Shown here one piece after another: positions 1 through 10,149 of a stretch of 10,171 nucleotides of DNA. The DNA comes from Burkholderiales bacterium UBA954 (GTDB lineage Bacteria; Pseudomonadota; Gammaproteobacteria; Burkholderiales; Burkholderiaceae_A). The translations under genes and the position numbers were made by a program. Numbering within the stretch: position 1 is the first letter of the stretch; every line of letters starts with the position of its first letter. The notes under the pieces are model-generated. The model searched no databases and was not told the origin of the DNA. It saw only the letters and a list, made by a program, of their open reading frames with translations. Location of the stretch: positions 4,804-14,974 of the forward strand of contig DBCQ01000055.1 in NCBI GenBank assembly GCA_002293155.1, read 5' to 3'.

Positions 1-2425
<2,425 letters not shown>

Positions 2426-5400
2426 TTAACTGCGTTCGAGATCGATATCTATTCCTAGCGATCGAATTTCTTTCACCAGTACGTTAAAGGACTCCGGCAT
2501 ACCTGCATCGATCGTATGCTCGCCTTTCACCAGGTTTTCATAGACCTTAGTTCGGCCGCTGACATCGTCTGATTTCACGGTCAGCATTTCCTGCAATACA
2601 TACGATGCGCCATACGCCTCGAGGGCCCAGACCTCCATCTCGCCAAACCGCTGGCCACCAAACTGCGCTTTTCCGCCGAGCGGCTGCTGGGTCACCAAGG
2701 AATAAGGTCCGGTAGAGCGTGCATGCATTTTGTCGTCAACCAAATGGTGCAGCTTGAGCATATGCATGTAGCCGACAGTCACCGTGCGATCGAAGGCCTC
2801 GCCATTGCGTCCGTCGAATAGCTGTACCTGGGTTCGTGTCGCCGTAAGCCCGATTCGAGCCGCGACATCATCCGGGTAAGCCAACTCCAACATATGTCGG
2901 ATTTCTTTTTCTGAAGCACCGTCAAACACTGGGGTTGCAAATGGCGTCCCATCTTTTAGATTCGACGCAAGTTCGATCACTTCCTTATCAGAGAGTGATT
3001 TGAGATCTTCTGGGTGACCACTTGAGTTGTAGACCTTATCCAGATACTTGCGCACCTCGTTGGCTGAGGATTGCGCCTCAAGCATGTCCCCGATCCGCTG
3101 GCCAATTCCCTTTGCCGCCCAGCCCAGATGGGTTTCGAGGATCTGGCCCACGTTCATCCGGGATGGGACACCAAGGGGGTTTAAGACAATATCGACCGGA
3201 ATGCCATCGGCCATATACGGCATGTCTTCGACAGGAACAATCCGAGAGACAACACCTTTGTTGCCGTGACGACCAGCCATCTTGTCGCCCGGCTGCAGAC
3301 GGCGCTTCACGGCAAGATAGACCTTAACCATCTTTAAGACACCCGGCAGGAGTTCATCGCCCTGAGTCAGTTTCTTATGCTTTTCTTCAAAGGCAAGATC
3401 AAACTGACGGCGCTTGGCCTCAATGGATTCCTTTAGACTCTCTAGCTGCTGGGCGGCCGACTCATCCGACAGCCGGATATCAAACCATTGATAGCGATCG
3501 ATATCCGCGAGGTAGGCCGCATCGATCGCCGTTCCTTTGGCGATTTTCTTAGGCCCGCCGTTTGCAGGCTTGCCGATGAGATGCTTCTCAATCCGCTGAA
3601 AGGTATCGGTCTCAACAATACGCAACTGATCATTTAAATCCAGACGGAATCGACGCAGTTCATCATCGATGATTTGCTGAGCCCGTTTATCGCGAGCAAT
3701 CCCCTCCCGCGTGAAGACCTGAACATCAATGACTGTTCCGCTCATACCCGAGGGAACGCGCAGAGAGGTATCTTTGACATCAGATGCTTTCTCACCAAAA
3801 ATCGCCCGTAGCAATTTCTCTTCCGGTGTCAGCTGCGTCTCGCCTTTGGGCGTCACTTTTCCAACTAAGACGTCGCCCGCCTGGACTTCGGCGCCAACAT
3901 AGACAATGCCTGACTCATCGAGCCGGCCGAGCTGGCCTTCAGAGAGGTTAGAGATATCCCGGGTAATCTCTTCGGGACCTAACTTAGTATCACGCGCCAA
4001 AATCGAGAGCTCTTCAATGTGCACAGACGTGTAGCGGTCATCGGAGACCACCCGCTCTGAGATTAGAATCGAATCCTCGAAGTTGTATCCATTCCAAGGC
4101 ATAAACGCGACCAGCATGTTTTGACCCAGTGCGAGTTCGCCTAAATCTGTTGAAGCGCCGTCGGCAATGACATCCCCACGGCCCACAACATCTCCACGCT
4201 TAACAATAGGCCGCTGGTTAATGTTGGTGTTCTGGTTCGAACGGGTGTACTTATTCATGTTGTAAATATCAACACCCGACTCGCCTGGCGTTGTCTCGTT
4301 ATCGTTGACACGAATCACGACACGACGAGAGTCAACGTAATCGACGAATCCACCGCGACGGGCTTGGACCACCGTGCCCGAGTCCACCGCACAGGTCCGC
4401 TCAATTCCCGTTCCAACCAGTGGCTTCTGCGGACGCAGGCAGGGGACTGCCTGTCGTTGCATGTTCGACCCCATCAAGGCCCGGTTTGCATCGTCGTGCT
4501 CGAGAAAGGGAATCAACGACGCAGCAACCGACACGATCTGTGAGGGTGCGACATCCATATACTCAACTTTATCGATCGTTGAAAGGGTGGTCTCACCATT
4601 GACTCGGACCGAAATCAGATCCCCCGTGAGTTTTCCCTTGGCATCAATCTCGGCATTCGCCTGCGCAATGATGTAGCGGCCTTCCTCGATTGCCGAGAGG
4701 TACTCGATCTTATCGGTGACTTTTCCGTCATCAACTCTACGGTAAGGCGTCTCTAAGAACCCGTATTCGTTAAGCCGTGCATATAAGGCCAGTGAATTAA
4801 TCAGGCCGATGTTTGGCCCCTCTGGGGTTTCGATTGGGCAGACCCGACCGTAATGGGTCGGATGGACGTCGCGGACCTCAAAGCCCGCGCGTTCCCGGGT
4901 CAGGCCGCCTGGGCCCAATGCCGAGACGCGACGCTTGTGGGTAATTTCCGATAATGGGTTGGTCTGATCCATGAACTGCGACAGCTGTGAGGAGCCGAAG
5001 AATTCGCGAATCGCCGCAGTAATTGGCTTACTGTTAATTAAATCGTAGGGCTGCAGATTATCGGCTTCAGCCTGACCAAGTCGTTCCCGAACTGCGCGCT
5101 CTACGCGCACCAGGCCCGAACGAAATTGGTTCTCCGCCAACTCACCGACACAGCGGACGCGACGATTCCCGAGGTGATCAATATCATCGATTTCACCGCG
5201 GCCATTGCGCAGAGACACGAGCAGCTTGATCGTGTCAAGAATGTCCTCGTTGGTGAGGGTCATCGTGCCCGTCACCTCTTCACGACTTAAGCGACGATTG
5301 AACTTCATCCGTCCCACCGCCGATAAATCATAAGAATCTGGGTTAAAGAACAGGCGTTCAAACAACATCTGAACGGCATCTTCTGTGGGCGGCTCGCCCG

Positions 5401-6529
5401 GGCGCATCATGCGATAGATCGCTACCCGAGCAGAAATCTGGTCAGGGGTTTCATCAACCCGCAGAGTCGATGACATATAGGGGCCTTGATCAAGATCATT
5501 CGTGTAGAGCGTCTTAATCTCGCGAACCTTCGCCTCGCGCAGTTTGGCGAGAAGCTCTTCGGTGATCTCTTCGTTCGCCTTGGCGACAATCTCTCCGGTC
5601 TCAGCATCAATAATGGCGTGGGCCAATACACGGCCTAAGAGGTAATCATCAGGGACGCTAATACGTTTTAGGCCAGATTTCTCAATATCGCGAATATGTT
5701 TCGCGTTAATCCGCTTGTCACGGCCAACAATCACGTTGCCGGCTTTATCCACAATATCGAAACGCGATTGCTCGCCACGTAGACGATCCGCCACCAAATC
5801 CATCTGAGCCCCATCCGGCATGAGTTGGAAATGATCAAAATCAAAGAAGTGCGCAAGGATCTGTTCGACGGTGAGGCCAATAGCCTTCAGCAGAATTGTC
5901 ACCGGCATCTTGCGACGACGGTCCACTCGGAAATACAGAATATCTTTTGGATCAAATTCAAAATCCAACCAGGAGCCACGGTAAGGAATCACACGGGCTG
6001 AGAACAGCAGCTTTCCAGAGCTGTGGGTCTTGCCGCGGTCGTGCTCAAAAAATACGCCCGGCGAACGATGGAGCTGGCTCACGATAACCCGCTCGGTTCC
6101 GTTGATGACAAAGGAACCGTTGTCGGTCATTAGCGGAATATTGCCCATGAAGACTTCTTTCTCACGGATCTCTTTCACCGTTGGCTTGGCAGCCTCTCGG
6201 TCATAGATCTTTAGGCGCACCTGTGCCCGAATCGGGGCTTCAAATGTCTGACCCCGGAGTTGACACTCTCGCACATCAAAAGCGGGCGTTCCCAGAGTGA
6301 AATGTAGAAAATCGAGCTCAGCCATACCGTTATGGCTTTTGATTGGAAAAATTGACTGAAAAGCAGCCTCAAGCCCCTGGAGCTTGCGCTCTGTTGGAGG
6401 AACTTCTTGCTGCAAAAATGCCCGATAGGAGGCCAGCTGCGTGGCCAAGAGATAGGGGATCTCTAAAACGGGTTTGCGTTTTGCAAAACTCTTACGAATA
6501 CGTTTCTTTTCGGTGAAGTTGTACGCCAT
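2426..6529 (-). CDS. rpoB: DNA-directed RNA polymerase subunit beta
   Basis: Encodes the beta subunit of RNA polymerase, which forms one jaw of the enzyme and the rifampicin pocket, and contacts the RNA-DNA hybrid. The product is 1367 residues against 1342 in E. coli. Visible landmarks: N-terminal [13 protein letters not shown]; fork and rifampicin cluster [18 protein letters not shown] at 511-528, followed by [12 protein letters not shown] to 542; [10 protein letters not shown] at 811-820 with the acidic pair Glu818-Asp819; [13 protein letters not shown] at 1080-1092 with active-centre Lys1083 and Lys1091; and the C-terminal clamp-anchoring region [27 protein letters not shown] chose ATG 6529 over the GTG just upstream at 6532, because the Shine-Dalgarno AAGGAG (6540-6535) is 5 nt from the ATG but only 2 nt from the GTG, and relatives begin at the matching MxY. 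Rifampicin-critical Asp521, His531 and Ser536 (E. coli 516, 526, 531) are the sensitive types. The gene lies between rplL and rpoC in one unit. Confidence 0.99.
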   Translation of the reverse strand: MAYNFTEKKRIRKSFAKRKPVLEIPYLLATQLASYRAFLQQEVPPTERKLQGLEAAFQSIFPIKSHNGMAELDFLHFTLGTPAFDVRECQLRGQTFEAPIRAQVRLKIYDREAAKPTVKEIREKEVFMGNIPLMTDNGSFVINGTERVIVSQLHRSPGVFFEHDRGKTHSSGKLLFSARVIPYRGSWLDFEFDPKDILYFRVDRRRKMPVTILLKAIGLTVEQILAHFFDFDHFQLMPDGAQMDLVADRLRGEQSRFDIVDKAGNVIVGRDKRINAKHIRDIEKSGLKRISVPDDYLLGRVLAHAIIDAETGEIVAKANEEITEELLAKLREAKVREIKTLYTNDLDQGPYMSSTLRVDETPDQISARVAIYRMMRPGEPPTEDAVQMLFERLFFNPDSYDLSAVGRMKFNRRLSREEVTGTMTLTNEDILDTIKLLVSLRNGRGEIDDIDHLGNRRVRCVGELAENQFRSGLVRVERAVRERLGQAEADNLQPYDLINSKPITAAIREFFGSSQLSQFMDQTNPLSEITHKRRVSALGPGGLTRERAGFEVRDVHPTHYGRVCPIETPEGPNIGLINSLALYARLNEYGFLETPYRRVDDGKVTDKIEYLSAIEEGRYIIAQANAEIDAKGKLTGDLISVRVNGETTLSTIDKVEYMDVAPSQIVSVAASLIPFLEHDDANRALMGSNMQRQAVPCLRPQKPLVGTGIERTCAVDSGTVVQARRGGFVDYVDSRRVVIRVNDNETTPGESGVDIYNMNKYTRSNQNTNINQRPIVKRGDVVGRGDVIADGASTDLGELALGQNMLVAFMPWNGYNFEDSILISERVVSDDRYTSVHIEELSILARDTKLGPEEITRDISNLSEGQLGRLDESGIVYVGAEVQAGDVLVGKVTPKGETQLTPEEKLLRAIFGEKASDVKDTSLRVPSGMSGTVIDVQVFTREGIARDKRAQQIIDDELRRFRLDLNDQLRIVETDTFQRIEKHLIGKPANGGPKKIAKGTAIDAAYLADIDRYQWFDIRLSDESAAQQLESLKESIEAKRRQFDLAFEEKHKKLTQGDELLPGVLKMVKVYLAVKRRLQPGDKMAGRHGNKGVVSRIVPVEDMPYMADGIPVDIVLNPLGVPSRMNVGQILETHLGWAAKGIGQRIGDMLEAQSSANEVRKYLDKVYNSSGHPEDLKSLSDKEVIELASNLKDGTPFATPVFDGASEKEIRHMLELAYPDDVAARIGLTATRTQVQLFDGRNGEAFDRTVTVGYMHMLKLHHLVDDKMHARSTGPYSLVTQQPLGGKAQFGGQRFGEMEVWALEAYGASYVLQEMLTVKSDDVSGRTKVYENLVKGEHTIDAGMPESFNVLVKEIRSLGIDIDLERS

Positions 6530-6534
6530 CACGG

Positions 6535-6540
6535 CTCCTT
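6535..6540 (-). promoter_or_regulatory. rpoB ribosome binding site (decides start)
   Basis: AAGGAG, followed by CCGTG and then ATG. The 5-nt spacing to the ATG at 6529 is workable. The GTG at 6532 sits only 2 nt away and is an unlikely start. Confidence 0.8.
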
Positions 6541-6600
6541 TTGGGAAAACCTCAGTTATTTGATAAGACCTCTACAAGCCCACTGCGCTGCTTACCATTC

Positions 6601-6654
6601 CGAGCTATGCGATATCGACGTAGATTCGTGACTGCATCGATATGGCGTAGCTCG
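6601..6654 (-). other. Hairpin 2 of rplL-rpoB spacer (RNase III-site-like)
   Basis: The outer arms CGAGCTA/TAGCTCG give 7 pairs and the inner arms ATATCGA/TCGATAT give 7 more, separated by a 4x4 segment in which the central two bases pair. A weaker apical extension TGCAG/CTACG leaves the loop TCACGAAT. Total length is 54 nt. A long, nearly regular duplex in the rplL-rpoB spacer is the form of the known E. coli RNase III processing site, so cleavage separating rplL mRNA from rpoB mRNA is a reasonable inference. Confidence 0.6.
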
Positions 6655-6656
6655 CA

Positions 6657-6693
6657 TCTCGCGGGCGACCGAGTAACTCGATAACCCGCGAGA
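6657..6693 (-). other. Hairpin 1 of rplL-rpoB spacer (attenuator-like)
   Basis: The arms TCTCGCGGG and CCCGCGAGA form 9 perfect base pairs. They continue inward through two G-U pairs, one A-U and one mismatch to CGAG/CTCG, closed by a TTA loop, giving a 37-nt element with about 16 pairs. A GC-rich stem at this place resembles the E. coli rplL-rpoB attenuator. However, the bases after it are TGCGAG rather than a uridine run, so it would at most pause polymerase or terminate weakly. Confidence 0.6.
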
Positions 6694-6713
6694 GACGATG
6701 CCGACTGGCCGAA

Positions 6714-7091
6714 TTACTTCACTTCGACTTTTGCGCCTGCCTCTTGAAGCTGCTTGACTAATGCATCGGCGTCGGCTTTGCTAACGCCTTCCTTGACTGG
6801 CTTGGGTGCACCATCAACCAGATCTTTAGCTTCTTTTAAGCCCAGACCTGTTGCAGCGCGGACAACTTTAATGACTTCTACCTTCTTGTCACCAGCGGCG
6901 GCCAAGATAACGGAGAACTCCGTCTTCTCTTCTACTGGCGCTGCACCGCCACCCGCTGCTGGGCCTGCAGCAACGGCGACGGTTGCGGCAGCGGCTGAAA
7001 CGCCAAACTTCTCTTCCATGGCTTTGATGAGCTCTGATAACTCAAGAACGGACATCGCGCCGATTGCATCCAACAATTGATCTTTATTCAT
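6714..7091 (-). CDS. rplL: Ribosomal protein L7/L12 (bL12)
   Basis: Stalk protein of the large ribosomal subunit. Multiple dimers sit on the C-terminal helix of L10 and recruit the translational GTPases (EF-Tu, EF-G, IF2). The product is 125 residues, a usual length. Domains seen: N-terminal dimerisation helices at about 1-32 ([20 protein letters not shown]); an Ala/Gly-rich hinge at about 33-52; and the globular C-terminal domain from about 53 on, with [10 protein letters not shown] and the factor-binding face [20 protein letters not shown]. The ATG is preceded by GGAG at 7103-7100, 8 nt away. It follows rplJ after 42 nt and precedes rpoB. The protein is needed in several copies per ribosome, so efficient independent initiation here is expected. 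Overlapping frames on the other strand are shadows of its biased codons. Confidence 0.99.
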   Translation of the reverse strand: MNKDQLLDAIGAMSVLELSELIKAMEEKFGVSAAAATVAVAAGPAAGGGAAPVEEKTEFSVILAAAGDKKVEVIKVVRAATGLGLKEAKDLVDGAPKPVKEGVSKADADALVKQLQEAGAKVEVK

Positions 7092-7133
7092 TTAAAAAAC
7101 TCCAGATTACGGTTCAGTTAAAAATGGTCTTAG

Positions 7134-7664
7134 TTAGGCGGATTGCGATTCACGTTGCGTCTTCAAAGCAGCCACCGTCCGAACAAACTTTGACGGTACT
7201 TCGTTGAGAGTCCGCACGAACTGCGCAACCGGGGCCTGCATCGTGCCGAGCAGCTTGCTGAGTAACTCATCCCGTGACGGCATCGAGGCAAGAGCCTTAA
7301 CACCAGCAGCGTCCATAAGGTAGTTCGGCATTGCACCCGCTTTGATGACGAAGACCTCATTGGCTTTTGCAAAATCATTCATGACTTTTGCGGCAGCCAC
7401 AGGGTCTGTGGAGATACCGTAGATCAGAGGGCCGACCATTTTGTCAGCCAACATCTCAAACGGTGTTCCAGCAACTGAACGTCTGACCAGTGTGTTTTTC
7501 AACACACGAAGATAAACGCCGGCGTCGCGCGCCTTCTTGCGGAGCTCGGTGATATTGGCCACATCAAGACCACGGTACTCTGCGAGGATCACCGACTGGG
7601 CCTGCGCTAACTGCGCGCTGACATCGTCGATCACCACTGCTTTCGCTTCGCGGTTTAGTGCCAC
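7134..7664 (-). CDS. rplJ: Ribosomal protein L10 (uL10)
   Basis: Base of the ribosomal stalk: its N-terminal domain binds 23S rRNA together with L11, and its C-terminal helix carries the L7/L12 dimers. In other bacteria the L10-L7/L12 complex also represses its own mRNA. The product is 176 residues against 165 in E. coli. Family landmarks are [27 protein letters not shown] at about 25-43, and [12 protein letters not shown] at about 51-62. A long amphipathic helix from about 133 to 170 ([20 protein letters not shown]) is the L7/L12 platform. The start is GTG and is forced: an in-frame TGA lies two codons upstream, and the Shine-Dalgarno AAGGAG is 6 nt before it. An ATG in another frame overlaps this GTG (ATGTG). 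The gene is preceded by a 240-nt structured leader. Confidence 0.98.
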   Translation of the reverse strand: MALNREAKAVVIDDVSAQLAQAQSVILAEYRGLDVANITELRKKARDAGVYLRVLKNTLVRRSVAGTPFEMLADKMVGPLIYGISTDPVAAAKVMNDFAKANEVFVIKAGAMPNYLMDAAGVKALASMPSRDELLSKLLGTMQAPVAQFVRTLNEVPSKFVRTVAALKTQRESQSA

Positions 7665-7670
7665 ATTTCA

Positions 7671-7676
7671 CTCCTT
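7671..7676 (-). promoter_or_regulatory. rplJ ribosome binding site (with competing ATG)
   Basis: AAGGAG lies 6 nt before the GTG start of rplJ and 4 nt before an out-of-frame ATG that shares its G with that GTG. The ATG frame would read Met-Trp-His-stop (7666-7655). Just upstream, CTCCCCCGGGAG (7701-7690) can form a small hairpin. Confidence 0.75.
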
Positions 7677-7862
7677 CTCAGTGTTTCTTCTCCCGGGGGA
7701 GTTGAAACGGTTGAAACCGGCGAGACCTGAAAGTTTTCGATGAACAACCACTACCTTACCCATCGTATTCTGTCGGGATCGCCATCTGCGTTGGGCGGGA
7801 AACCAACAACTCCCTCATTAAGTTCAGCCTTAAAGCGCCAAACCCCAACGGTCTTTGACAAC

Positions 7863-7894
7863 CTGCAGACCGTCACCGCAGTGACAATCTGCAG
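7863..7894 (-). other. Long hairpin just after rplA
   Basis: CTGCAGA pairs with TCTGCAG (7 bp), then two U-G pairs, then GTCAC with GTGAC (5 bp), closed by a TGCG loop: a continuous 14-pair helix in 32 nt, starting 10 nt after the rplA stop codon. CTTTG (7901-7897) and CAAAG (7857-7853) can extend it across an internal loop. No uridine tract follows, so it is not an intrinsic terminator. It could protect the 3' end of rplKA mRNA, be an RNase III substrate, or be part of the L10 leader fold. Confidence 0.6.
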
Positions 7895-7904
7895 CCCAAA
7901 GTCT

Positions 7905-8609
7905 TTACTGCGTAGTCGCCAAAATTGATGCCTGATCGATCCGGATTCCAGGACCCATCGTTGTTGAAATCGCAACCTTGCGCAGATAAACGCCTTTTGA
8001 TGACTGCGGTTTCGCACGATTCAACGCCTCAATCAATGCCACTAAATTCGTTTTAAGTGCCTCTGCATCGAACGATGCCTGACCGATCGTGCAGTGGACA
8101 ATGCCGGCCTTATCAGTCCGGTACTGGACTTGACCCGCCTTGGCATTTTTCACGGCCTGCGCGACATCCGCAGAGACGGTTCCCACTTTCGGATTCGGCA
8201 TGAGGCCACGTGGACCGAGAATCTGGCCCAAGGTTCCAACAATTCGCATCGTGTCGGGTGAGGCAATCAAGATGTCAAAATCGATCTGGCCCGCCTTAAT
8301 CCGCTCAGCCAAATCATCCATTCCGACAATATCAGCGCCTGCCGCTTTTGCAGCCTCCGCCTTTTCACCCTGCGCAAAAACGGCCACACGCGTCGTTTTG
8401 CCTGTTCCCGCCGGCAAGACGATTGAGCCTCGAACAAGCTGATCTGATTTCTTCGCATCAATGCCAAGCTGAACGGCTACATCTACCGATTCCTTGAATT
8501 TTGCGGTGGCACAGGCCTTCGCCAATGCGATGGCTTCCTGGGCGGGATATAACTTGGCGCGATCTACCTTAGATACAACAGATGCGAAACGCTTTGAAAT
8601 TTTTGCCAT
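7905..8609 (-). CDS. rplA: Ribosomal protein L1 (uL1)
   Basis: Protein of the L1 arm of the large subunit, which moves with deacylated tRNA at the exit site. In E. coli it also represses the rplK-rplA mRNA. The product is 234 residues, matching the family. Two domains are expected: domain I from residues 1 to about 68 plus about 160-234, and the inserted domain II between. The family signature [15 protein letters not shown] is at 131-145, and the RNA-binding C-terminal stretch [23 protein letters not shown] is complete. Translation starts at ATG 8609, only 2 nt after the rplK stop codon. Its ribosome binding site GAGGGGG lies within the end of rplK, so translational coupling with rplK is likely. 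Confidence 0.99.
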   Translation of the reverse strand: MAKISKRFASVVSKVDRAKLYPAQEAIALAKACATAKFKESVDVAVQLGIDAKKSDQLVRGSIVLPAGTGKTTRVAVFAQGEKAEAAKAAGADIVGMDDLAERIKAGQIDFDILIASPDTMRIVGTLGQILGPRGLMPNPKVGTVSADVAQAVKNAKAGQVQYRTDKAGIVHCTIGQASFDAEALKTNLVALIEALNRAKPQSSKGVYLRKVAISTTMGPGIRIDQASILATTQ

Positions 8610-8611
8610 GA

Positions 8612-9043
8612 TTAAACCCCCTCTACGGTGACGCCCATACTCCGGGCACTACCCGCAATCGTTCGCACAGCAGCATCTAGATCTGCAGCCGTGAGATCGG
8701 GCATTTTGGTCTTCGCGATTTCCTCAGCCTGCGCCCGGGTGATCTTGCCTACCTTGTCGGTATGAGGCTTTGGCGAGCCTTTGTCGAGCTTGGCCGCCTT
8801 CTTGATCAACACCGTAGCAGGCGGCGTCTTCATGATGAAGGTGAAGGTCTTGTCTGCGAACGCGGTGATGACGACCGGGATCGGCAGGCCTGGCTCCATG
8901 CCCTGCGTCTGGGCATTAAACGCCTTACAGAACTCCATGATGTTCAATCCGCGCTGACCGAGCGCGGGACCAATCGGGGGTGATGGATTGGCCTTACCTG
9001 CAGGAACCTGCAGTTTGATATAACCAACAATCTTCTTTGCCAT
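8612..9043 (-). CDS. rplK: Ribosomal protein L11 (uL11)
   Basis: Binds the GTPase-associated centre of 23S rRNA next to the L10 stalk base; it is needed for stringent-factor activation and is the thiostrepton-contact protein. The product is 143 residues against 142 in E. coli. The N-terminal domain carries the proline-rich helix start [14 protein letters not shown] (19-32), with Pro22 and Pro26 present. The linker TKTPPA-type motif appears as MKTPPATVL at about 71-79. The C-terminal RNA-binding domain ends with [22 protein letters not shown] 9043 is preceded by a good Shine-Dalgarno, AAGGAG (9054-9049), at 5 nt. It is first of the rplKAJL cluster, 77 nt after nusG. Confidence 0.99.
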   Translation of the reverse strand: MAKKIVGYIKLQVPAGKANPSPPIGPALGQRGLNIMEFCKAFNAQTQGMEPGLPIPVVITAFADKTFTFIMKTPPATVLIKKAAKLDKGSPKPHTDKVGKITRAQAEEIAKTKMPDLTAADLDAAVRTIAGSARSMGVTVEGV

Positions 9044-9120
9044 TTGGGCTCCTTAGCGAGTTCAAACGCAGGCCGATTGAACGGCCCACTCCTCAGTTCA
9101 CTTCACTTGTTTAACTTCTG
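9044..9120 (-). promoter_or_regulatory. nusG-rplK spacer, candidate L1 feedback region
   Basis: In this 77-nt spacer three pairings compete. GGCCG/CGGCC (9086-9082 with 9075-9071) forms a hairpin with a 6-nt loop. GTTCAA/TTGAAC (9082-9077 with 9065-9060) excludes it in part. TGGGC/GCCCA (9088-9084 with 9049-9045) would cover the end of the rplK Shine-Dalgarno and the bases up to the start. In E. coli L1 binds the rplK leader to repress translation, so this is where a comparable site would lie. I could not recognise the L1 consensus itself, nor a convincing promoter. Confidence 0.45.
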
Positions 9121-9657
9121 TTACAGCTTTTCTACCTGTCCGAACTCGAGTTCTACTGGCGTAGCGCGGCCAAAGATCGTCACCGATACGCGCAGGCGAT
9201 TCTTCTCGTAATTCACCTCTTCAACACTGCCGTTGAAATCCGTAAATGGGCCCTCTTTCACGCGCACGACCTCACCCACTTCAAACAATACTTTTGGTCT
9301 GGGCTTTTCCACACCCTCTTGCATCTGCGCCATGATCTTGTCGACCTCGGCTTGAGAAATCGGCGTGGGCTTGCTGCCCGATCCACCGACAAACCCGGTG
9401 ACCTTATTCGTGTTCTTCACGAGGTGCCAGGTCTCATCATTCATTTCCATCTCAACAAGTACGTAGCCCGGAAAGAATCGGCGCTCCGAAATAGCCTTCT
9501 GACCAGCGCGAATTTCGACAACCTCTTCGACTGGGACCAGAATTTTTCCAAAGTGTTCCTGCATATCAGCACGATCGACACGCTCTTGGATTGCTTTGGC
9601 AACACTCTTTTCCATGCCCGAAAAGGCATGAACAACATACCAACGTTTTGCCGACAT
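9121..9657 (-). CDS. nusG: Transcription termination/antitermination factor NusG
   Basis: Elongation factor that binds the RNA polymerase clamp through its N-terminal domain and links it to Rho, or to ribosomal protein S10, through its C-terminal KOW domain. The product is 178 residues, near the 181 of E. coli. The NGN domain begins [18 protein letters not shown] and includes [15 protein letters not shown] and the [16 protein letters not shown] segment. The KOW domain covers about 126-178 with [19 protein letters not shown] and [20 protein letters not shown]. The frame is open 13 codons further upstream (to 9696), but those codons overlap the secE 3' end and look nothing like the family. GGAAG 6 nt before ATG 9657 supports the shorter start. 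The secE stop and nusG start overlap as TAATG, implying coupled translation. Confidence 0.98.
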   Translation of the reverse strand: MSAKRWYVVHAFSGMEKSVAKAIQERVDRADMQEHFGKILVPVEEVVEIRAGQKAISERRFFPGYVLVEMEMNDETWHLVKNTNKVTGFVGGSGSKPTPISQAEVDKIMAQMQEGVEKPRPKVLFEVGEVVRVKEGPFTDFNGSVEEVNYEKNRLRVSVTIFGRATPVELEFGQVEKL

Positions 9658-10040
9658 TAGCGCTTCCATCCAAGAATCAAGTCGTAAAGAGCCCACTCCA
9701 GAACTTTGTCAGCAAGCCATAAAAAAATCGCCATCACCAACACGAAGGCAAACACAATCAGGGTGGTCTGTATCGTCTCTTTGCGGGTAGGCCAGACAAC
9801 CTTGCGGGTCTCATCGATGGCCTGCTGGGAAAAGCTGATAAACCGCCTTCCCGATTGCGACAATAACGCCACCACCAAGGCCACGATAATTCCACCCGCG
9901 AGCGCACCTGCGCGGGCCCAGACCGAGGCCTCGGCAAGCTGATGAAACCCAACAATTCCCGCTAACAAGACGAGTACCGACGCGGCCAACATCACCTTGT
10001 CGACTGCGCCTGCTGCGGTAGTTGTTTCAACCTGCGACAT
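9657..10040 (-). CDS. secE: Preprotein translocase subunit SecE
   Basis: Small essential subunit of the SecYEG protein channel in the cytoplasmic membrane; it clamps SecY. The product is 127 residues and has the three-helix form found in E. coli rather than the single-helix form of many other bacteria. Hydrophobic segments lie at about 16-32, 44-60 and 92-110. The conserved amphipathic cytoplasmic stretch [13 protein letters not shown] (76-88) precedes the last helix and is the family hallmark. ATG 10040 follows AAAGGA with 4 nt between. The gene starts 18 nt downstream of the encoded CCA end of tRNA-Trp, and its stop overlaps the nusG start by one base. Confidence 0.98.
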   Translation of the reverse strand: MSQVETTTAAGAVDKVMLAASVLVLLAGIVGFHQLAEASVWARAGALAGGIIVALVVALLSQSGRRFISFSQQAIDETRKVVWPTRKETIQTTLIVFAFVLVMAIFLWLADKVLEWALYDLILGWKR

Positions 10041-10058
10041 AGAGTCCTTTTAGTTCAG

Positions 10059-10134
10059 TGGCAGGGGCAGAGGGAATCGAACCCCCAACCTTCGGTTTTG
10101 GAGACCGACGCTCTGCCAGTTGAGCTATGCCCCT
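10059..10134 (-). tRNA. trpT: tRNA-Trp (anticodon CCA)
   Basis: A complete 76-nt cloverleaf. The acceptor stem AGGGGCA/TGCCCCT has 7 perfect pairs and the D stem GCTC/GAGC has 4. The anticodon stem TCGGT/ACCGA has 5 pairs around the loop CTCCAAA, with anticodon CCA. The variable loop is AGGTT. The T stem GGGGG/CCCTC has one G-U, with loop TTCGATT. The discriminator is G and the 3' CCA is encoded in the DNA. It sits between tuf and secE with gaps of 15 and 18 nt, so it must be released from a transcript shared with both. The tuf-trpT-secE-nusG order is common in beta- and gammaproteobacteria. Confidence 0.98.
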
Positions 10135-10149
10135 TCAAAAAATTGCTAT

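Larger units (their letters stand above)
6530..6713 (-). promoter_or_regulatory. rplL-rpoB spacer with two adjacent hairpins
   Basis: This 184-nt spacer runs from the rplL TAA to the rpoB ATG. It carries two long, back-to-back hairpins on the transcribed strand (6693-6657 and 6654-6601), listed separately, then about 60 nt of less structured RNA before the Shine-Dalgarno. In E. coli the spacer at this place holds a partial transcription attenuator and an RNase III cleavage hairpin. Together they lower rpoBC expression relative to the ribosomal protein genes. Position and shape here match that arrangement, but equivalence is inferred. I saw no convincing promoter in it. Confidence 0.7.
7665..7904 (-). 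promoter_or_regulatory. rplJ leader, candidate L10(L7/L12) autoregulatory RNA
   Basis: A 240-nt non-coding leader lies between rplA and rplJ. It starts with a strong hairpin (7894-7863, listed separately). A second module follows, closed by a perfect 7-bp helix in which CGTTGGG (7850-7844) pairs with CCCAACG (7795-7789). Inside it AACT/AGTT can pair around TAATGAGGG, and GGGA can alternatively pair with TCCC. Near the start codon CGGT/ACCG and CTCC/GGAG form small hairpins. In enterobacteria and Bacillus the mRNA before rplJ binds the L10-L7/L12 complex to repress translation, so this is the expected place for such a site. I cannot confirm the kink-turn or the L10 consensus by eye. No convincing -35/-10 pair was found. 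Confidence 0.6.

Noticed and set aside
6530..6532. GTG as the rpoB start
   Set aside because: Only 2 nt from the Shine-Dalgarno, and the next codon is ATG at the position where homologues begin.
6754..7080. 108-codon open frame on the plus strand opposite rplL
   Set aside because: It mirrors the Ala/Lys-rich codon pattern of rplL, has low-complexity Ala/Pro/Thr content and no family resemblance. L7/L12 genes commonly give such antisense frames.
7762..7790. Possible promoter in the rplJ leader, with TACGAT as a -10 box
   Set aside because: The hexamer at the proper -35 distance is CGCAGA, a poor match. No other pair with acceptable spacing was found.
9658..9696. Longer NusG start 13 codons upstream
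   Set aside because: The extra codons lie within the secE 3' end and do not match the NusG family. The Shine-Dalgarno-like GGAAG is placed for ATG 9657.
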